DNA from: Devosia enhydra
Lineage (GTDB): Bacteria; Pseudomonadota; Alphaproteobacteria; Rhizobiales; Devosiaceae
Assembly (NCBI RefSeq): GCF_900119845.1
Contig: NZ_FPKU01000003.1
Span: forward strand, 427,990-491,989
Direction: 5' to 3'
DNA length: 64,000 nucleotides
A program made the position numbers and the translations under genes. Numbering within the stretch: position 1 is the stretch's first letter; each line of letters begins with the position of its first letter. This document shows, piece after piece, positions 1 to 8,129 of the stretch. The notes under the pieces were generated by a model. It had not been told where the DNA came from. It did not search any database and saw only the letters and a list, made by a program, of their open reading frames with translations.

Positions 1-294
1 GCGCTGAACGGGCGCAGGGAGATGGTCGGCTATGCCGGGTGGATCCACACCTCGTCGGTCAGCGCAGAACTCTGGGCTTTGGATCAGGGTCCGTTGCAGC
101 ATCTGGATGGTCAGGCACACGATGCAGCCGCGCTGACGGTTGTGGCCGTTTCCGACCCGCGCGCCACGATGCGGTTGATGCGCGGCGCGCGTGCGCTCAA
201 CAAAGGCGTCCGCGTCTATTTCAAGCGCAGCTATGATGGAGAAGTGCGCGGGCCCAAGAAGGCCTCGGTGCTCAATTTCTCAACGGAGGCTTAA
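1..294 (+). CDS. C-terminal part of an unidentified protein (truncated by window edge)
   Basis: An open frame runs from the first base of the window to a TAA at 292-294, so the true start lies outside. The visible 97 residues contain a mixed alpha/beta-like segment (VVAVSDPRATMRLMRGAR) and end in a basic, lysine-rich tail (KRSYDGEVRGPKKA). I do not recognise a family. An internal ATG at 22 exists, but the frame is open upstream of it. The next gene on the same strand starts 130 bases later with its own leader, so co-transcription is uncertain. Confidence 0.5.
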   Translation, partial: ALNGRREMVGYAGWIHTSSVSAELWALDQGPLQHLDGQAHDAAALTVVAVSDPRATMRLMRGARALNKGVRVYFKRSYDGEVRGPKKASVLNFSTEA

Positions 295-423
295 GCATAA
301 GCGCTGTATTTGTAGCGGGCGCGCCACAGACGGCCAGAATGCGGCTCAAAATGGCCGAATGCAGTTGCGCCCAAGCAAACGCACCGATACCGGTGACTGA
401 CACAGTCCAGATTCGAGGCCAAA

Positions 424-1509
424 ATGCGGCTCAAGACAGTTCTTATGGGTTCAGTTTCAGCACTGGCCACAGGGGCAGTCGCCACTGTTCCGGCCCAGGC
501 GCAGGATCAGGGCTACACCTTCTCCGTGCAGGGCGGCGCGCTCCTCAGCAAGGCTGACCAGGCTTTCCTCGACAAGGAAGGTGACAAGGGCGGTCCTGTC
601 AGCGGGATCGGGGTTGTCGAATCCGAGATCCCGGACAATTTCGGCTATACGGCTGGCGTCACCGTCGGGAAGCGTCTCAACAGTGAGTGGGACGTCATGT
701 TCGGTGCGTCGGTCAATCGATTGATCGATTCGACATACGAGTCTTTTGGATCTGGCAGCAGCTTCTCGGGAAGCAGCAGCTACACGCCCGGTGTTTCGGG
801 ATCGTATTCTGGCTTTGACGGCGGATTTGAAATTACCGGCGTTTCGAACTTCAGCTTTGAAACGATGGAGTTCGACGTCGGCTTCCGTCCTGTCCTCGAT
901 GCTGATCTGAATGTTCGCCTGTTTGCCGGCATTCAGGCTCTGCATTTTGACCGTAACGTCGATTTTGCCGGAATTTTGGGCGCAAGCGGTGAGAATGGCA
1001 GTTTCAATACATCCGGCAACGGCACCTACAGCGGCGGCGAATATATCATAGGCGGCAATGTCGGCTTGCGGTCCGAGTTCTTTGGAGCGGGTCCGCGAAT
1101 CGGCGTGAGTGGATCGAAGGCTTTCGGCAACGGTTTCGGGCTTTCCGGATCGCTCGCCGGATCGGCGGTCTTTGGACGCCAGACCAACACCACCACCTTC
1201 AATGCTGCTGGCGAAGGTAGCTCCTATTCCGGGACCATCAGTGGCGGCGTGCAGGAGCCGTCGGTCTCCTCGGGCTCGAGCTTCCCTGGCGTTCTCCCGA
1301 TCACCAGCCAAGTGTCTACAGTCGACAAGATCGTGCTCGGGGTCGAGGCTTCGGCTGGCGTCGACTATTATCTCGACCAGAGTTCGACGCTGACCTTCGG
1401 CTACCAGGCCAAGAGCCTCTACAATGTCGGGGCCACCGATGATTTCGATGCATCGGACAGCAACAAGCTGGTGCATGGTCCGTTCCTGAAGTTCCAGTCC
1501 TCGTTCTGA
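424..1509 (+). CDS. Outer-membrane beta-barrel protein, Gly/Ser-rich
   Basis: A 361-residue protein with a Sec signal peptide (MRLKTVLMG..., cleavage probably after the AQA near residue 27). It is rich in alternating hydrophobic/polar beta strands and ends in Phe (FLKFQSSF), the usual beta-barrel C-terminal signature. Gly/Ser-rich stretches around residues 115-140, 195-210 and 265-290 look like surface loops. The size and texture resemble the Lpg1974-type pore-forming outer-membrane family; this is inference from composition, since no catalytic motif is present. A GAGG Shine-Dalgarno lies 6 bases before the ATG. A 12-base direct repeat (AATGCGGCTCAA at 338-349 and 423-434) places a second copy of the start region upstream. 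A hairpin at 1532-1561 ends the gene. Confidence 0.7.
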   Translation: MRLKTVLMGSVSALATGAVATVPAQAQDQGYTFSVQGGALLSKADQAFLDKEGDKGGPVSGIGVVESEIPDNFGYTAGVTVGKRLNSEWDVMFGASVNRLIDSTYESFGSGSSFSGSSSYTPGVSGSYSGFDGGFEITGVSNFSFETMEFDVGFRPVLDADLNVRLFAGIQALHFDRNVDFAGILGASGENGSFNTSGNGTYSGGEYIIGGNVGLRSEFFGAGPRIGVSGSKAFGNGFGLSGSLAGSAVFGRQTNTTTFNAAGEGSSYSGTISGGVQEPSVSSGSSFPGVLPITSQVSTVDKIVLGVEASAGVDYYLDQSSTLTFGYQAKSLYNVGATDDFDASDSNKLVHGPFLKFQSSF

Positions 1510-1531
1510 TTGCGGATGGATTGATGTTGCA

Positions 1532-1561
1532 ACGGGCCGCGTCCGCGAGGGCGCGGCCCGT
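1532..1561 (+). terminator. Hairpin after the outer-membrane protein gene
   Basis: A perfect 10-bp inverted repeat, ACGGGCCGCG (1532-1541) and CGCGGCCCGT (1552-1561), encloses a 10-base loop 23 bases after the stop codon. No U-tract follows, so it may be a weak intrinsic terminator or a 3'-end stabiliser. Confidence 0.55.
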
Positions 1562-1576
1562 GCTATTGATCGCACC

Positions 1577-2881
1577 ATGATCACCCTCGATTTCTTCACC
1601 GGTCCTCTCGCGAGCGCATGGCGGGACAATCCCTGCGGCGTGCTGTTCGAGCTGGCCCAGCGTTTTCCAGGCCAACCCGTGGCCATGCAGCTGGGGGATC
1701 GCGTCACCCTGCTGCTGATCCAGGATGCAGCATCGGCGCGCCACGTCCTGCACCTTAACTCCGAAGCCTATGGCAAGCATTTCGGCGCCTTTCTCGGATT
1801 TTTCGGCGAGAGCCGGCTGACGGCGGACGAACCGGACTGGCGGCGGCTTCAGAAACTGTCGCAGCCCTACATCACCGCCGCGCCGGCCGATCGCATCGTT
1901 CACTCCACCACCCGGCATGTCGGCGCGGCTCTAGATGGGCTCCTCGGCGCCCCCCCGGCGGACGCGGTGGAGGTCGACGAGGCTCTCAATCGCGCCGCAG
2001 CCTCCGTCGTGGCCGATGTGACGTTCGGCTTCGGTCCGGATGATCTTTCGCCGAGCCTCTTCGCCGATTTCCGCAACATCCTCAGCTACGCGTCGCGGAT
2101 CGCCTGGAACGTGCCCGGGGCCCGCCAGCCAGCAGGCTTCGACGATGCACTTGAAAGGGCGCTGGACGCGCGATCGCGGATCGGGGCGGGCCTCGACCGG
2201 CTTGTGGCCCGCCAGGGCGAGGTTGGCGGCGCGTCGGTCCTGTCCGACCTCGCGGCGGCGTCGCGGCGGGGTGAGGCCGACCTGCTGGGCGAAGTCTCGA
2301 GCCTGCTTTTTGCCGGCTTCGACACTTCGGCTGCGGCGATGGGCTGGGCGATGTGGCTTCTTGCAGGCGCCCCAAACCTGCAGCGCAAGCTGCGCGATGA
2401 GGTGCGACAGGCGCTCGATGGCGCCCCGCCCAGTGCGCGGACGCTGGCCCTGATGCCGCAGGTGATGGCGTTTCAGGACGAGGTGCTGCGGATCTTCCCG
2501 CCCATCCCGATCCTGGGACGAAAGGCCCTCGTGGACGACCGGATCGGCGATATTCCCGTCTCGCCCGGGCAGATCGTTCTCGTTTCCATCGTCGGGCTTC
2601 ATCACGATCCGCGCATTTTTCCCGAGCCGAGACGCGTCTCGCTGACACGCCATTCCGCCGACGGGCCGCGCGACCGCGATGGGCAGTTCATTCCCTTTGG
2701 TCTCGGCCGGCGGGTGTGCGGGGGCGCGCGCATCGCCAATATCGAGTTGACCACGGCCATTGCGCTGATGCTTGATCGGCTGCAGATCGACCCGCCACCC
2801 GCCGGACCCATGCTGTTCGACTACCAGGCCAGCCTCAGGCGAAAAGGCGGCCACCGCTTTTCGCTGTCCCCTGCGGCCTGA
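1577..2881 (+). CDS. Cytochrome P450
   Basis: A heme-thiolate monooxygenase of 434 residues without a membrane anchor, as usual for soluble bacterial P450s. The signature elements are present and in order: the I-helix oxygen-binding motif AGFDT (246-250), the K-helix ExxR (E302-R305) and the heme loop FIPFGLGRRVCGG with the axial thiolate at Cys381. The N-terminal third (AQRFPGQPVAMQLGD...) also fits the P450 fold. Substrate cannot be read from sequence. It is first in a tight operon with a glycosyltransferase 16 bases downstream and an alpha/beta-fold protein overlapping that, so a hydroxylated and glycosylated small molecule or lipid is a reasonable inference. Redox partners (ferredoxin/reductase) are not in the window. 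Confidence 0.93.
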   Translation: MITLDFFTGPLASAWRDNPCGVLFELAQRFPGQPVAMQLGDRVTLLLIQDAASARHVLHLNSEAYGKHFGAFLGFFGESRLTADEPDWRRLQKLSQPYITAAPADRIVHSTTRHVGAALDGLLGAPPADAVEVDEALNRAAASVVADVTFGFGPDDLSPSLFADFRNILSYASRIAWNVPGARQPAGFDDALERALDARSRIGAGLDRLVARQGEVGGASVLSDLAAASRRGEADLLGEVSSLLFAGFDTSAAAMGWAMWLLAGAPNLQRKLRDEVRQALDGAPPSARTLALMPQVMAFQDEVLRIFPPIPILGRKALVDDRIGDIPVSPGQIVLVSIVGLHHDPRIFPEPRRVSLTRHSADGPRDRDGQFIPFGLGRRVCGGARIANIELTTAIALMLDRLQIDPPPAGPMLFDYQASLRRKGGHRFSLSPAA

Positions 2882-2897
2882 CCACCAGGATATTGCC

Positions 2898-4097
2898 ATG
2901 CGGCTGCTGTTCAGTGCCATCAACTGCACCCTCGATGCCAGCAATGGCGCTGCGATCAGCATCCGCACCTTTTTGCGCATGCTGGCGCGACAGGGCGTCG
3001 AATGCCGATCCTTCTCGGCTTCGATCTATGATCGTCCGGCGCCCGGCTCGGCGCTCGACAATATCGGGGCGACAGGGGCCCTGCCGGTGCAGGAGCCGGG
3101 CATGCCCCAGACTCTCTGGCTGGGCATGGACGAGGCCGTCTCCCACTATATCGAGTTCGTGCCGGGCATGCGGCAGCAGGATTTTCCGCTGGCGCACGAG
3201 CAATTGCTGCTCAACCGGGCGCTGGCGGTGCTCGATGCCTACAAGCCGGACATCCTCATGCTCTACGGCAACCGGCGCTATGAGCGGACATTGCTCAAGG
3301 TCGCCCGGGAGCGTGGCATCGCGACGGTCTTTTACCTCGTCAATCCAAGCTACAAGGATGAACGCAATTTCGAGCATGTCGACCTCGTGTTCACCGATAC
3401 CGAGGCAACGCGCCAGCTCTATCGCGAGCGGTTCGACTTCGACCCCAAGGTGATCGGCAAGTTCATCGAGCCGCCGGCGATCCCGGCGCGCAGCGGCGAG
3501 CGCAGCTATGTGACCTTCATCAATCCGAGCGCCGAAAAGGGCGTGACGCTGTTCTATCGCATCCTCGAACTTGCGACCGAGACGCTTCCCGAGGCGAAGT
3601 TCCTCGTGGTCGAAAGCCGCAAGACGCTGGAAGAAGTGTCCGAGCGCACCAACATGCCGTTCGGGCACTTCCCCAATCTCAGGCGTGTAGGGCTGCAGCG
3701 CGACATGGGCGCCGTCTTTGGCGCGACCAAGGTGCTGCTCGTGCCCTCGCTCTGGCATGACAGCGGACCGCGCGTGGTGGTGGAGGCCTGCGCGCTCGGC
3801 ATTCCGCTCGTTACCACCGATCGCGGCGGCGTTGCCGAACTGGCGGGTGAGGCGGCGATCGTCATTCCCCCGCCCGAACCGCTGGTGCGCAATCACTGGC
3901 TCATCCCCCCGATCAGCGAGGCGATCCCCTGGGTCGAGGCGTTGCGGGCGCTGCTCACCGATGCAACTGAATACGACCATTACCGTAAGGCCGCGCTCGC
4001 GCGCTGGGCCGACCATGATCCCGCGCGGCGCCTTCCCGGCATCGTCAAACTGCTCGAGGAGGCAGTGGCGGCCCGCCGTGCCGGGGGCGCTGTTTGA
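2898..4097 (+). CDS. GT-B fold glycosyltransferase (GT4-like)
   Basis: A 399-residue nucleotide-sugar glycosyltransferase. The C-terminal Rossmann domain carries the GT4-type donor region: VTFINPSAEKG (GT-B linker), PSLWHDSGPRVVVEACALGIPLVTTDRGGVAEL (the E-x7-E-like donor site, split here as PSLWHDSG...EACALGIPL) and a conserved EL followed by a proline cap. The N-terminal acceptor domain starts directly at MRLLFSA. The start at 2898 was chosen because the upstream in-frame extension lies inside the P450 gene and reads as its shadow. Acceptor unknown. Its location between the P450 and the alpha/beta protein suggests a tailoring role in the same pathway. Confidence 0.85.
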   Translation: MRLLFSAINCTLDASNGAAISIRTFLRMLARQGVECRSFSASIYDRPAPGSALDNIGATGALPVQEPGMPQTLWLGMDEAVSHYIEFVPGMRQQDFPLAHEQLLLNRALAVLDAYKPDILMLYGNRRYERTLLKVARERGIATVFYLVNPSYKDERNFEHVDLVFTDTEATRQLYRERFDFDPKVIGKFIEPPAIPARSGERSYVTFINPSAEKGVTLFYRILELATETLPEAKFLVVESRKTLEEVSERTNMPFGHFPNLRRVGLQRDMGAVFGATKVLLVPSLWHDSGPRVVVEACALGIPLVTTDRGGVAELAGEAAIVIPPPEPLVRNHWLIPPISEAIPWVEALRALLTDATEYDHYRKAALARWADHDPARRLPGIVKLLEEAVAARRAGGAV

Positions 4098-4960
4098 CCG
4101 GACCGGTCTCAGCAACGCGCGAGGATATCCTCGTGCCGCTCGGCGGCAGCTTCGCCACGCTGTCAGTGGGTGTGTTCGAGGCCGCGCAGATGCACACCAC
4201 GCTGATCATGGTGCATGGCTTTGCCGGCAACGGGCGCGATTTCGATGCGGTTGCCGGCCCTCTCGCACGGGCTGGCTATCGCGTGCTTTGTCCCGACATG
4301 CCGGGCCGCGGCCGCAGCGTGTGGTTCGACAACCCCGCGCATTACCGCTTCTCAACCCATGGGCGCGCGCTGGTTGCCCTCATAAACCGGTTTGCCGACA
4401 GGCCGGTCATCTTGGCCGGCATCGGCTGGGGCGGGGTGATCATCGCCCTGACCTTCACCATGGCGACACTGCCCATGGTCAAGGGGGTGGTGCTTTGCGG
4501 AGTGCCCCTGTCATGGCATCTGGGTGAGGATGAGGAACTGGTCGAGGCCGCGCGGGATGCAGGCCTGCGGTTCTCCACCCAGGCGGCCGGCATCGACCAT
4601 GTTCTGGCGGGCTGCCGCTTCAGGGGCGCCGATCCCGGCCACGCCGTCAATCTGGCCAAAGGACGCCTCATCGCTGACGGCGAAGGCTGGAAGCCGGCCT
4701 TCGACCCTGCCCTCGTGCTGGGCAAGGAACAGGCCGGCAACCGCGTCTACGATATTACCCAGGTGCTGCCGGCGATCACCGCGCCGACGCAGGTCATATC
4801 CCTGCGGCGCGACGGATACCCTGCCGCGGGACCCGAGGCGATGGTGGCGGATAGTCCCTCGGCCTTTCTCTTCACGCGGCCCGACGAGCAGCGCATGCTG
4901 ATGACGGCGCTCGATCGACTTTCGGACGCCGCCACCCCGGCTCAGGCGACCAGCGGCTGA
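4094..4960 (+). CDS. Alpha/beta-hydrolase-fold protein lacking the catalytic nucleophile
   Basis: A 288-residue protein with the alpha/beta-hydrolase pattern: an oxyanion-loop HGFAGNGRDF near residue 40 and a strand-turn-helix PVILAGIGWGG at the nucleophile elbow. The elbow reads G109-I-G111-W-G-G, which aligns with G-x-S-x-G in hydrolases or Q-D-W-G-G in haloalkane dehalogenases, but the nucleophile position is Gly111. No GH-type catalytic histidine is seen near the C-terminus either. It is probably non-catalytic or uses different chemistry. It starts with TTG overlapping the TGA of the glycosyltransferase (TTGA), implying translational coupling. Its 3' end overlaps a convergent small gene by 19 bases. 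Confidence 0.8.
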   Translation: MTGPVSATREDILVPLGGSFATLSVGVFEAAQMHTTLIMVHGFAGNGRDFDAVAGPLARAGYRVLCPDMPGRGRSVWFDNPAHYRFSTHGRALVALINRFADRPVILAGIGWGGVIIALTFTMATLPMVKGVVLCGVPLSWHLGEDEELVEAARDAGLRFSTQAAGIDHVLAGCRFRGADPGHAVNLAKGRLIADGEGWKPAFDPALVLGKEQAGNRVYDITQVLPAITAPTQVISLRRDGYPAAGPEAMVADSPSAFLFTRPDEQRMLMTALDRLSDAATPAQATSG

Positions 4961-5151
4961 TCGCTGTCGGGAAAGGGCTCGACGGGCGGAGGCAGGTCAG
5001 GCCCCGGCGGTTCGACGGGCGTGGGAAACGGCTCGGGAAAGGGTTCCGGCACAGGCTGGGGATCGGGTGCCGGCGAGGGCCCGGGCGGCAGAGGGCCGGG
5101 TTCGGGAACTGTCACCGGACCGGGGAAGGGTTCGATCGGCGGATTGGACAT
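4942..5151 (-). CDS. Small proline-rich protein
   Basis: A 69-residue product in which proline is the commonest residue, with P-x-P, PEPFPEPFP and PSPAPDPQP-like runs and acidic residues between them. There is no hydrophobic segment. The ATG at 5151 is preceded by AGGGAG at 6 bases' spacing; an ATG two codons upstream (5157) touches that Shine-Dalgarno. Similar short proline-rich genes are seen in Hyphomicrobiales genomes, but I know no function. The opposite strand reads as a glycine-rich frame, but that frame lacks a comparable ribosome-binding site. Convergent with the alpha/beta-fold gene. Confidence 0.5.
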   Translation of the reverse strand: MSNPPIEPFPGPVTVPEPGPLPPGPSPAPDPQPVPEPFPEPFPTPVEPPGPDLPPPVEPFPDSDQPLVA

Positions 5152-5325
5152 CGGCATCTCCCTTGGCGTGTTGGGGAAAACGCCGCGTCGACCCCCAGGT
5201 TCCTCTGCTACTCGCCGCGCCGGAGTGCTGATTTCACATCGCATCGCGTCGAAGCCATAGTGCAGGTGCTGCTTTGCCTGGGCGGCGCGACCGCCTGCAA
5301 GGCGCTTTCCTGCATGGAGTGCCTC

Positions 5326-5592
5326 ATGGACCACGACTTCATCCGCCAGCTCAAGGGCTATGGATTGACCACGGCGGAAATCCATTATCGCCTGCCCGAT
5401 ACGCCCAGCCTGCTGCAGACCTATCTCTGGCAGAATTACGATATGGCTCCGGACTTCCCGGTGCTGAAAAAATTCCTCGATTTCTGGGCGCGGGAACTGG
5501 AGGGCCCGCTGCATTCGGTGCGCGTGGCCCATCAGCGGCTGATCCGCCCGTCCGAATACCGCGCCGTCAACGGCATCATCACCATCAACTGA
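5326..5592 (+). CDS. usg: Usg family protein
   Basis: An 88-residue protein matching the Usg family (tryptophan-operon-associated, alphaproteobacterial). The diagnostic stretches are FIRQLKGYGLTTAEIHYRLP, the LLQTYLWQNYD segment, a KKFLDFWARELEGPLHSV-type core and the C-terminal RLIRPSEYRAV. The start at 5326 was chosen to match the family's usual length, and GGAG lies 6 bases upstream; a longer in-frame start at 5260 adds a cysteine-rich extension not typical of the family. Function is unknown in the family. It stands alone here, without trp genes nearby. Confidence 0.88.
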   Translation: MDHDFIRQLKGYGLTTAEIHYRLPDTPSLLQTYLWQNYDMAPDFPVLKKFLDFWARELEGPLHSVRVAHQRLIRPSEYRAVNGIITIN

Positions 5593-5757
5593 GCGGAGGC
5601 GAAGCGTTCACACGCGGTCACATCGCGCCGGCTGCGGGCCGGCCAATGCAAGTCTGCAACAGGCAGACTTAATACGTAAAGTCAGGGCCCCTGCCCCTTG
5701 CCGGCCAAGGCCGGTTCGGCAGAGTGAAGCATCGATTTCGGCGGGGGCCCGATTGCC

Positions 5758-6354
5758 ATGAAGTCCATCATCGCCTGCATCGCCATGATGGCCTCGACCG
5801 CACTCTCCGGGGCGGCAATAGCGCAGGATGCCGCGCAATGGCTATTACCGCTCGAAGAGGTGCGGGTGGGCGGCGCCATCTCCTCGGTTGAGCTCATCCC
5901 CTATTCGATCTTCGTGCCGGAGGTATCGAGCTTCGATATCTCCAATCTCGATACGGTGACCTTCGAGGCGCTGTTCCGGCTGCCCGATATCGCGGCATTC
6001 CAGTGGCTGGGGTCGCCGCGCATCGAGTTGGGCGGCGTGCTCAACCTGCGCGGCCGCGAGAGCGTCGCCCATGCCGGGCTCAACTGGCACGTGCCGGTCT
6101 TCGAGACCCCGCTGTTTCTGGAGATGGGCTGGGGCATCGGCATCCATGACGCCGCGCTCGAAGGCGCCACCGCGCCCTACCGCAATGTGGGGTGCAATCC
6201 GCTCGTCCATTGGTCTTTGTCGGCGGGCGCCGAAATCGACCCGAACTGGTCTGTGATCGCCAGGCTCCAGCATGTCTCGCACGCGCTCCTGTGCGGGGAT
6301 GCACCCAATGACGGCATCAACAATTTCGGCGTCTCGCTGGGCTATCGGTTCTGA
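5758..6354 (+). CDS. Acyloxyacyl hydrolase, PagL-like lipid A 3-O-deacylase
   Basis: A 198-residue outer-membrane enzyme with a signal peptide (MKSIIACIAMMAST...AIAQ) and a short beta-barrel ending in Phe (SLGYRF). The C-terminal LQHVSHALL...NDGINNFG region matches the PagL active-site signature, where an adjacent His-Ser pair in xQHxSxA acts with an acidic residue. The family removes the 3-O acyl chain of lipid A in the outer leaflet. The N-terminal strand region (VRVGGAISSVEL) also fits. No co-transcribed lipopolysaccharide gene is adjacent. Confidence 0.75.
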   Translation: MKSIIACIAMMASTALSGAAIAQDAAQWLLPLEEVRVGGAISSVELIPYSIFVPEVSSFDISNLDTVTFEALFRLPDIAAFQWLGSPRIELGGVLNLRGRESVAHAGLNWHVPVFETPLFLEMGWGIGIHDAALEGATAPYRNVGCNPLVHWSLSAGAEIDPNWSVIARLQHVSHALLCGDAPNDGINNFGVSLGYRF

Positions 6355-6685
6355 GGCCAATCGCCATTAGGACGAGCATCATCCTCGCCCTGCCCGCTGA
6401 TCCGGACTTGGGCACATCCGTCGGTTGCCTCGATTGATGCGTCTTTGCCACGCTCCGCCTCGGGCACGGCCGCTCGCCTTGCCTTGACCACAATGATTGA
6501 CGAAGTGCTGGATGAACGACGCCCCGGAGCGCGTGCGCAGCGCCCGGCATCGGCCAAATAGATACAGTTGCGCACTTTGTCTTAATCGGTGTGCGTTACA
6601 CCGGAACCCTGAACGAACGGCAGCATTGGGGAAGCGCGCCGTGTCGTCGCAGTCCGTCATCATGCCTATTGAACGAGACCCATTG
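6355..6685. other. Intergenic stretch without a recognised gene
   Basis: About 330 bases between the PagL-like gene and the L,D-transpeptidase. Frames open on both strands here are rich in rare combinations and match nothing I recognise. The last 100 bases (around TTGCGCACTTTGTC, 6569-6582) probably hold the promoter of the L,D-transpeptidase gene, but no convincing -10 box stands out. Confidence 0.4.
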
Positions 6686-7360
6686 ATGCCTGCCACCGCC
6701 CAGACATCCCGCCGCGCCTTTCTTGCCGGCGCGGCCAGCCTTGCCGGACTTGCCTTGTCCGGCTGCGCCGTTTCGGGCGGCAGCCGCCGTATCGCGCAGG
6801 CTGCCCCCCAGTTTTCCGATTATTACCTGCAGATGTATGGCCCGCTGCCGAACGAAAAGTTCCCGGTGCCGGCCATCGATCTCACCCAGCTCAAGCCCTC
6901 GCATTTCCGGGCTGAGGTGGCCGACCCGACCGGGGAGCGCCCCGGCACCATCGTCGTCGATACCGGCGCGCGCTATGCCTATCTGGTCCAGGAGGGCGGG
7001 CGGGCGATCCGCTATGGCGTCGGTATCGGCCGCGACGGGTTCACCTGGCAGGGCCGTGCGGACATCGCGCGCAAGGCGGCCTGGCCGACCTGGACGCCGC
7101 CCCGCGAGATGATCGAGCGCCAGCCCGAAGTGGCCGAGTTTGCCAATGGCATGCCCGGCGGGCTTGAAAATCCGCTCGGCGCCCGCGCGCTCTATATCTA
7201 CCGCAACGGCCGCGACACCATCTATCGCCTGCATGGCACCGGCGAGGTCTGGTCGATCGGCGAGGCGGTCTCGAGCGGCTGCGTGCGCTTCCTGCACCAC
7301 GACATCATCGATCTCTACAATCGTACCCCGGTGGGCGCTCCGATCCTCGTCTACACCTGA
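6686..7360 (+). CDS. L,D-transpeptidase (YkuD domain) lipoprotein
   Basis: A 224-residue periplasmic transpeptidase making or editing 3-3 peptidoglycan cross-links or linking lipoproteins to the wall. The N-terminus has a Tat-like SRRAFLAGAA motif running into a lipobox LSGC, so the protein is probably exported and lipidated. The YkuD active site is complete: RLHGTG and then SSGCVRF with nucleophile Cys199. The segment EGGRAIRYGVGIGRDGFTW is the usual substrate-loop lead-in. The start at 6686 was chosen for the compact signal peptide; an upstream ATG at 6662 would add 8 residues. A hairpin at 7381-7410 follows the gene. Confidence 0.88.
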   Translation: MPATAQTSRRAFLAGAASLAGLALSGCAVSGGSRRIAQAAPQFSDYYLQMYGPLPNEKFPVPAIDLTQLKPSHFRAEVADPTGERPGTIVVDTGARYAYLVQEGGRAIRYGVGIGRDGFTWQGRADIARKAAWPTWTPPREMIERQPEVAEFANGMPGGLENPLGARALYIYRNGRDTIYRLHGTGEVWSIGEAVSSGCVRFLHHDIIDLYNRTPVGAPILVYT

Positions 7361-7380
7361 CGACTCGCCGCATCGAAGCT

Positions 7381-7410
7381 GAGACGGGGAACCCCGAGGG
7401 CTCCCCTCTC
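7381..7410 (+). terminator. Hairpin after the L,D-transpeptidase gene
   Basis: GAGACGGGGA (7381-7390) pairs with TCCCCTCTC (7402-7410) with one bulged base. It lies about 20 bases after the stop and is followed by ATTACTCT rather than a clean U-tract. Confidence 0.5.
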
Positions 7411-7457
7411 ATTACTCTGCCAAACACAAAGACAGTGATTGGCAGAGGAAGACGACG

Positions 7458-7742
7458 ATGCAGGAGCCCCAAAAGAGCGCAATAGCCGTTCCGCGCCGGG
7501 CCATCGACCTTTCGCCCAAGGCGATCGTGCAGCACAACGCGCTGACCGTGCGCGAAAAGATCGAGTTGCTCGAGGACATCCGGCTCCAGCTGGGCGGCGA
7601 TGTGGCTGATGGCGCGGCCGAGTTCGGTACTGCTGATATCGACAAAGCCCTCGGCGAGCTTCGCCAGATGGCCGCGACTGGAAAAACCGATCGGCTCACA
7701 ACGTCCGAGCCCGCCCGAAAGATGGCCGGAGGGCGGTTCTGA
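7458..7742 (+). CDS. Small hypothetical protein
   Basis: A 94-residue soluble protein with no signal peptide or membrane segment. The centre (VREKIELLEDIRLQLGG...DIDKALGELRQMA) is predicted to be two amphipathic helices. The ends are charged and proline-poor. GAGGAAG lies 7 bases upstream of the ATG. The stop codon shares one base with the start of the next gene (TGATG), so the two are likely translated together. Function not recognised. Confidence 0.65.
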   Translation: MQEPQKSAIAVPRRAIDLSPKAIVQHNALTVREKIELLEDIRLQLGGDVADGAAEFGTADIDKALGELRQMAATGKTDRLTTSEPARKMAGGRF

Positions 7743-8050
7743 TGGCCATCGACCCCAGCATCACGCCCGCCGACCGAGCCCGCACCCCCGGCATCGCCGT
7801 CGATCATCTGGTCGATGAGACCGGCGCTGCGGTGCCGCCCCCTCAGGACGAGATCGTCGTTCCCGCCGAAGCACCGGAGCCGCGCGCCGCGGCGCGGACC
7901 GGCCCCTCGAAATGGTGGCGGCTGAGCCTTATCGGCCTGGGGATCGTCGTGGCCATGCTGCTGGTGTTGCAGCTGATGGCCGGCGGGCCGGCCAATACCG
8001 ACGTCGTGCCGGGCACGCCGGCCTCGGCGCCGGCACCTCAGAGCCCCTGA
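7742..8050 (+). CDS. Small single-pass membrane protein
   Basis: A 102-residue protein with an acidic, proline-rich cytoplasmic N-terminal half and one membrane helix near residues 57-79 (WWRLSLIGLGIVVAMLLVLQ). A short Ala/Pro-rich tail follows. By the positive-inside rule the N-terminus (RTGPSKWWR before the helix) is cytoplasmic. It is coupled to the preceding small gene by a TGATG overlap. Function not recognised. A strong bidirectional terminator lies between it and the convergent OmpA-like gene. Confidence 0.65.
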   Translation: MAIDPSITPADRARTPGIAVDHLVDETGAAVPPPQDEIVVPAEAPEPRAAARTGPSKWWRLSLIGLGIVVAMLLVLQLMAGGPANTDVVPGTPASAPAPQSP

Positions 8051-8079
8051 CGCGGTCGGACCGACATCCTGCAAAACAA

Positions 8080-8104
8080 AAAGAGCGGCCAAGGGCCGCT
8101 CTTT
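8080..8104. terminator. Bidirectional intrinsic terminator
   Basis: A perfect 11-bp stem, AAAGAGCGGCC (8080-8090) and GGCCGCTCTTT (8094-8104), closes on a 3-base loop. It has A-rich sequence to the left and T-rich sequence in the stem foot, and sits between two convergent genes, so it can serve both. Confidence 0.85.
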
Positions 8105-8129
8105 GCATAGGCGCCAGCGCTTAAAGCTA

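Noticed and set aside
338-434. Twelve-base direct repeat AATGCGGCTCAA in front of the outer-membrane protein gene
   Set aside because: Too short to support duplication or regulation, and the first copy lacks a ribosome-binding site.
457-1707. 416-codon leftward frame opposite the outer-membrane protein
   Set aside because: No recognisable motifs, and it is antisense to a protein with clear signal peptide and barrel features.
5021-5260. Glycine-rich open frame on the + strand opposite the proline-rich gene
   Set aside because: It is the complement of proline codons and has no ribosome-binding site, so the leftward frame is preferred.
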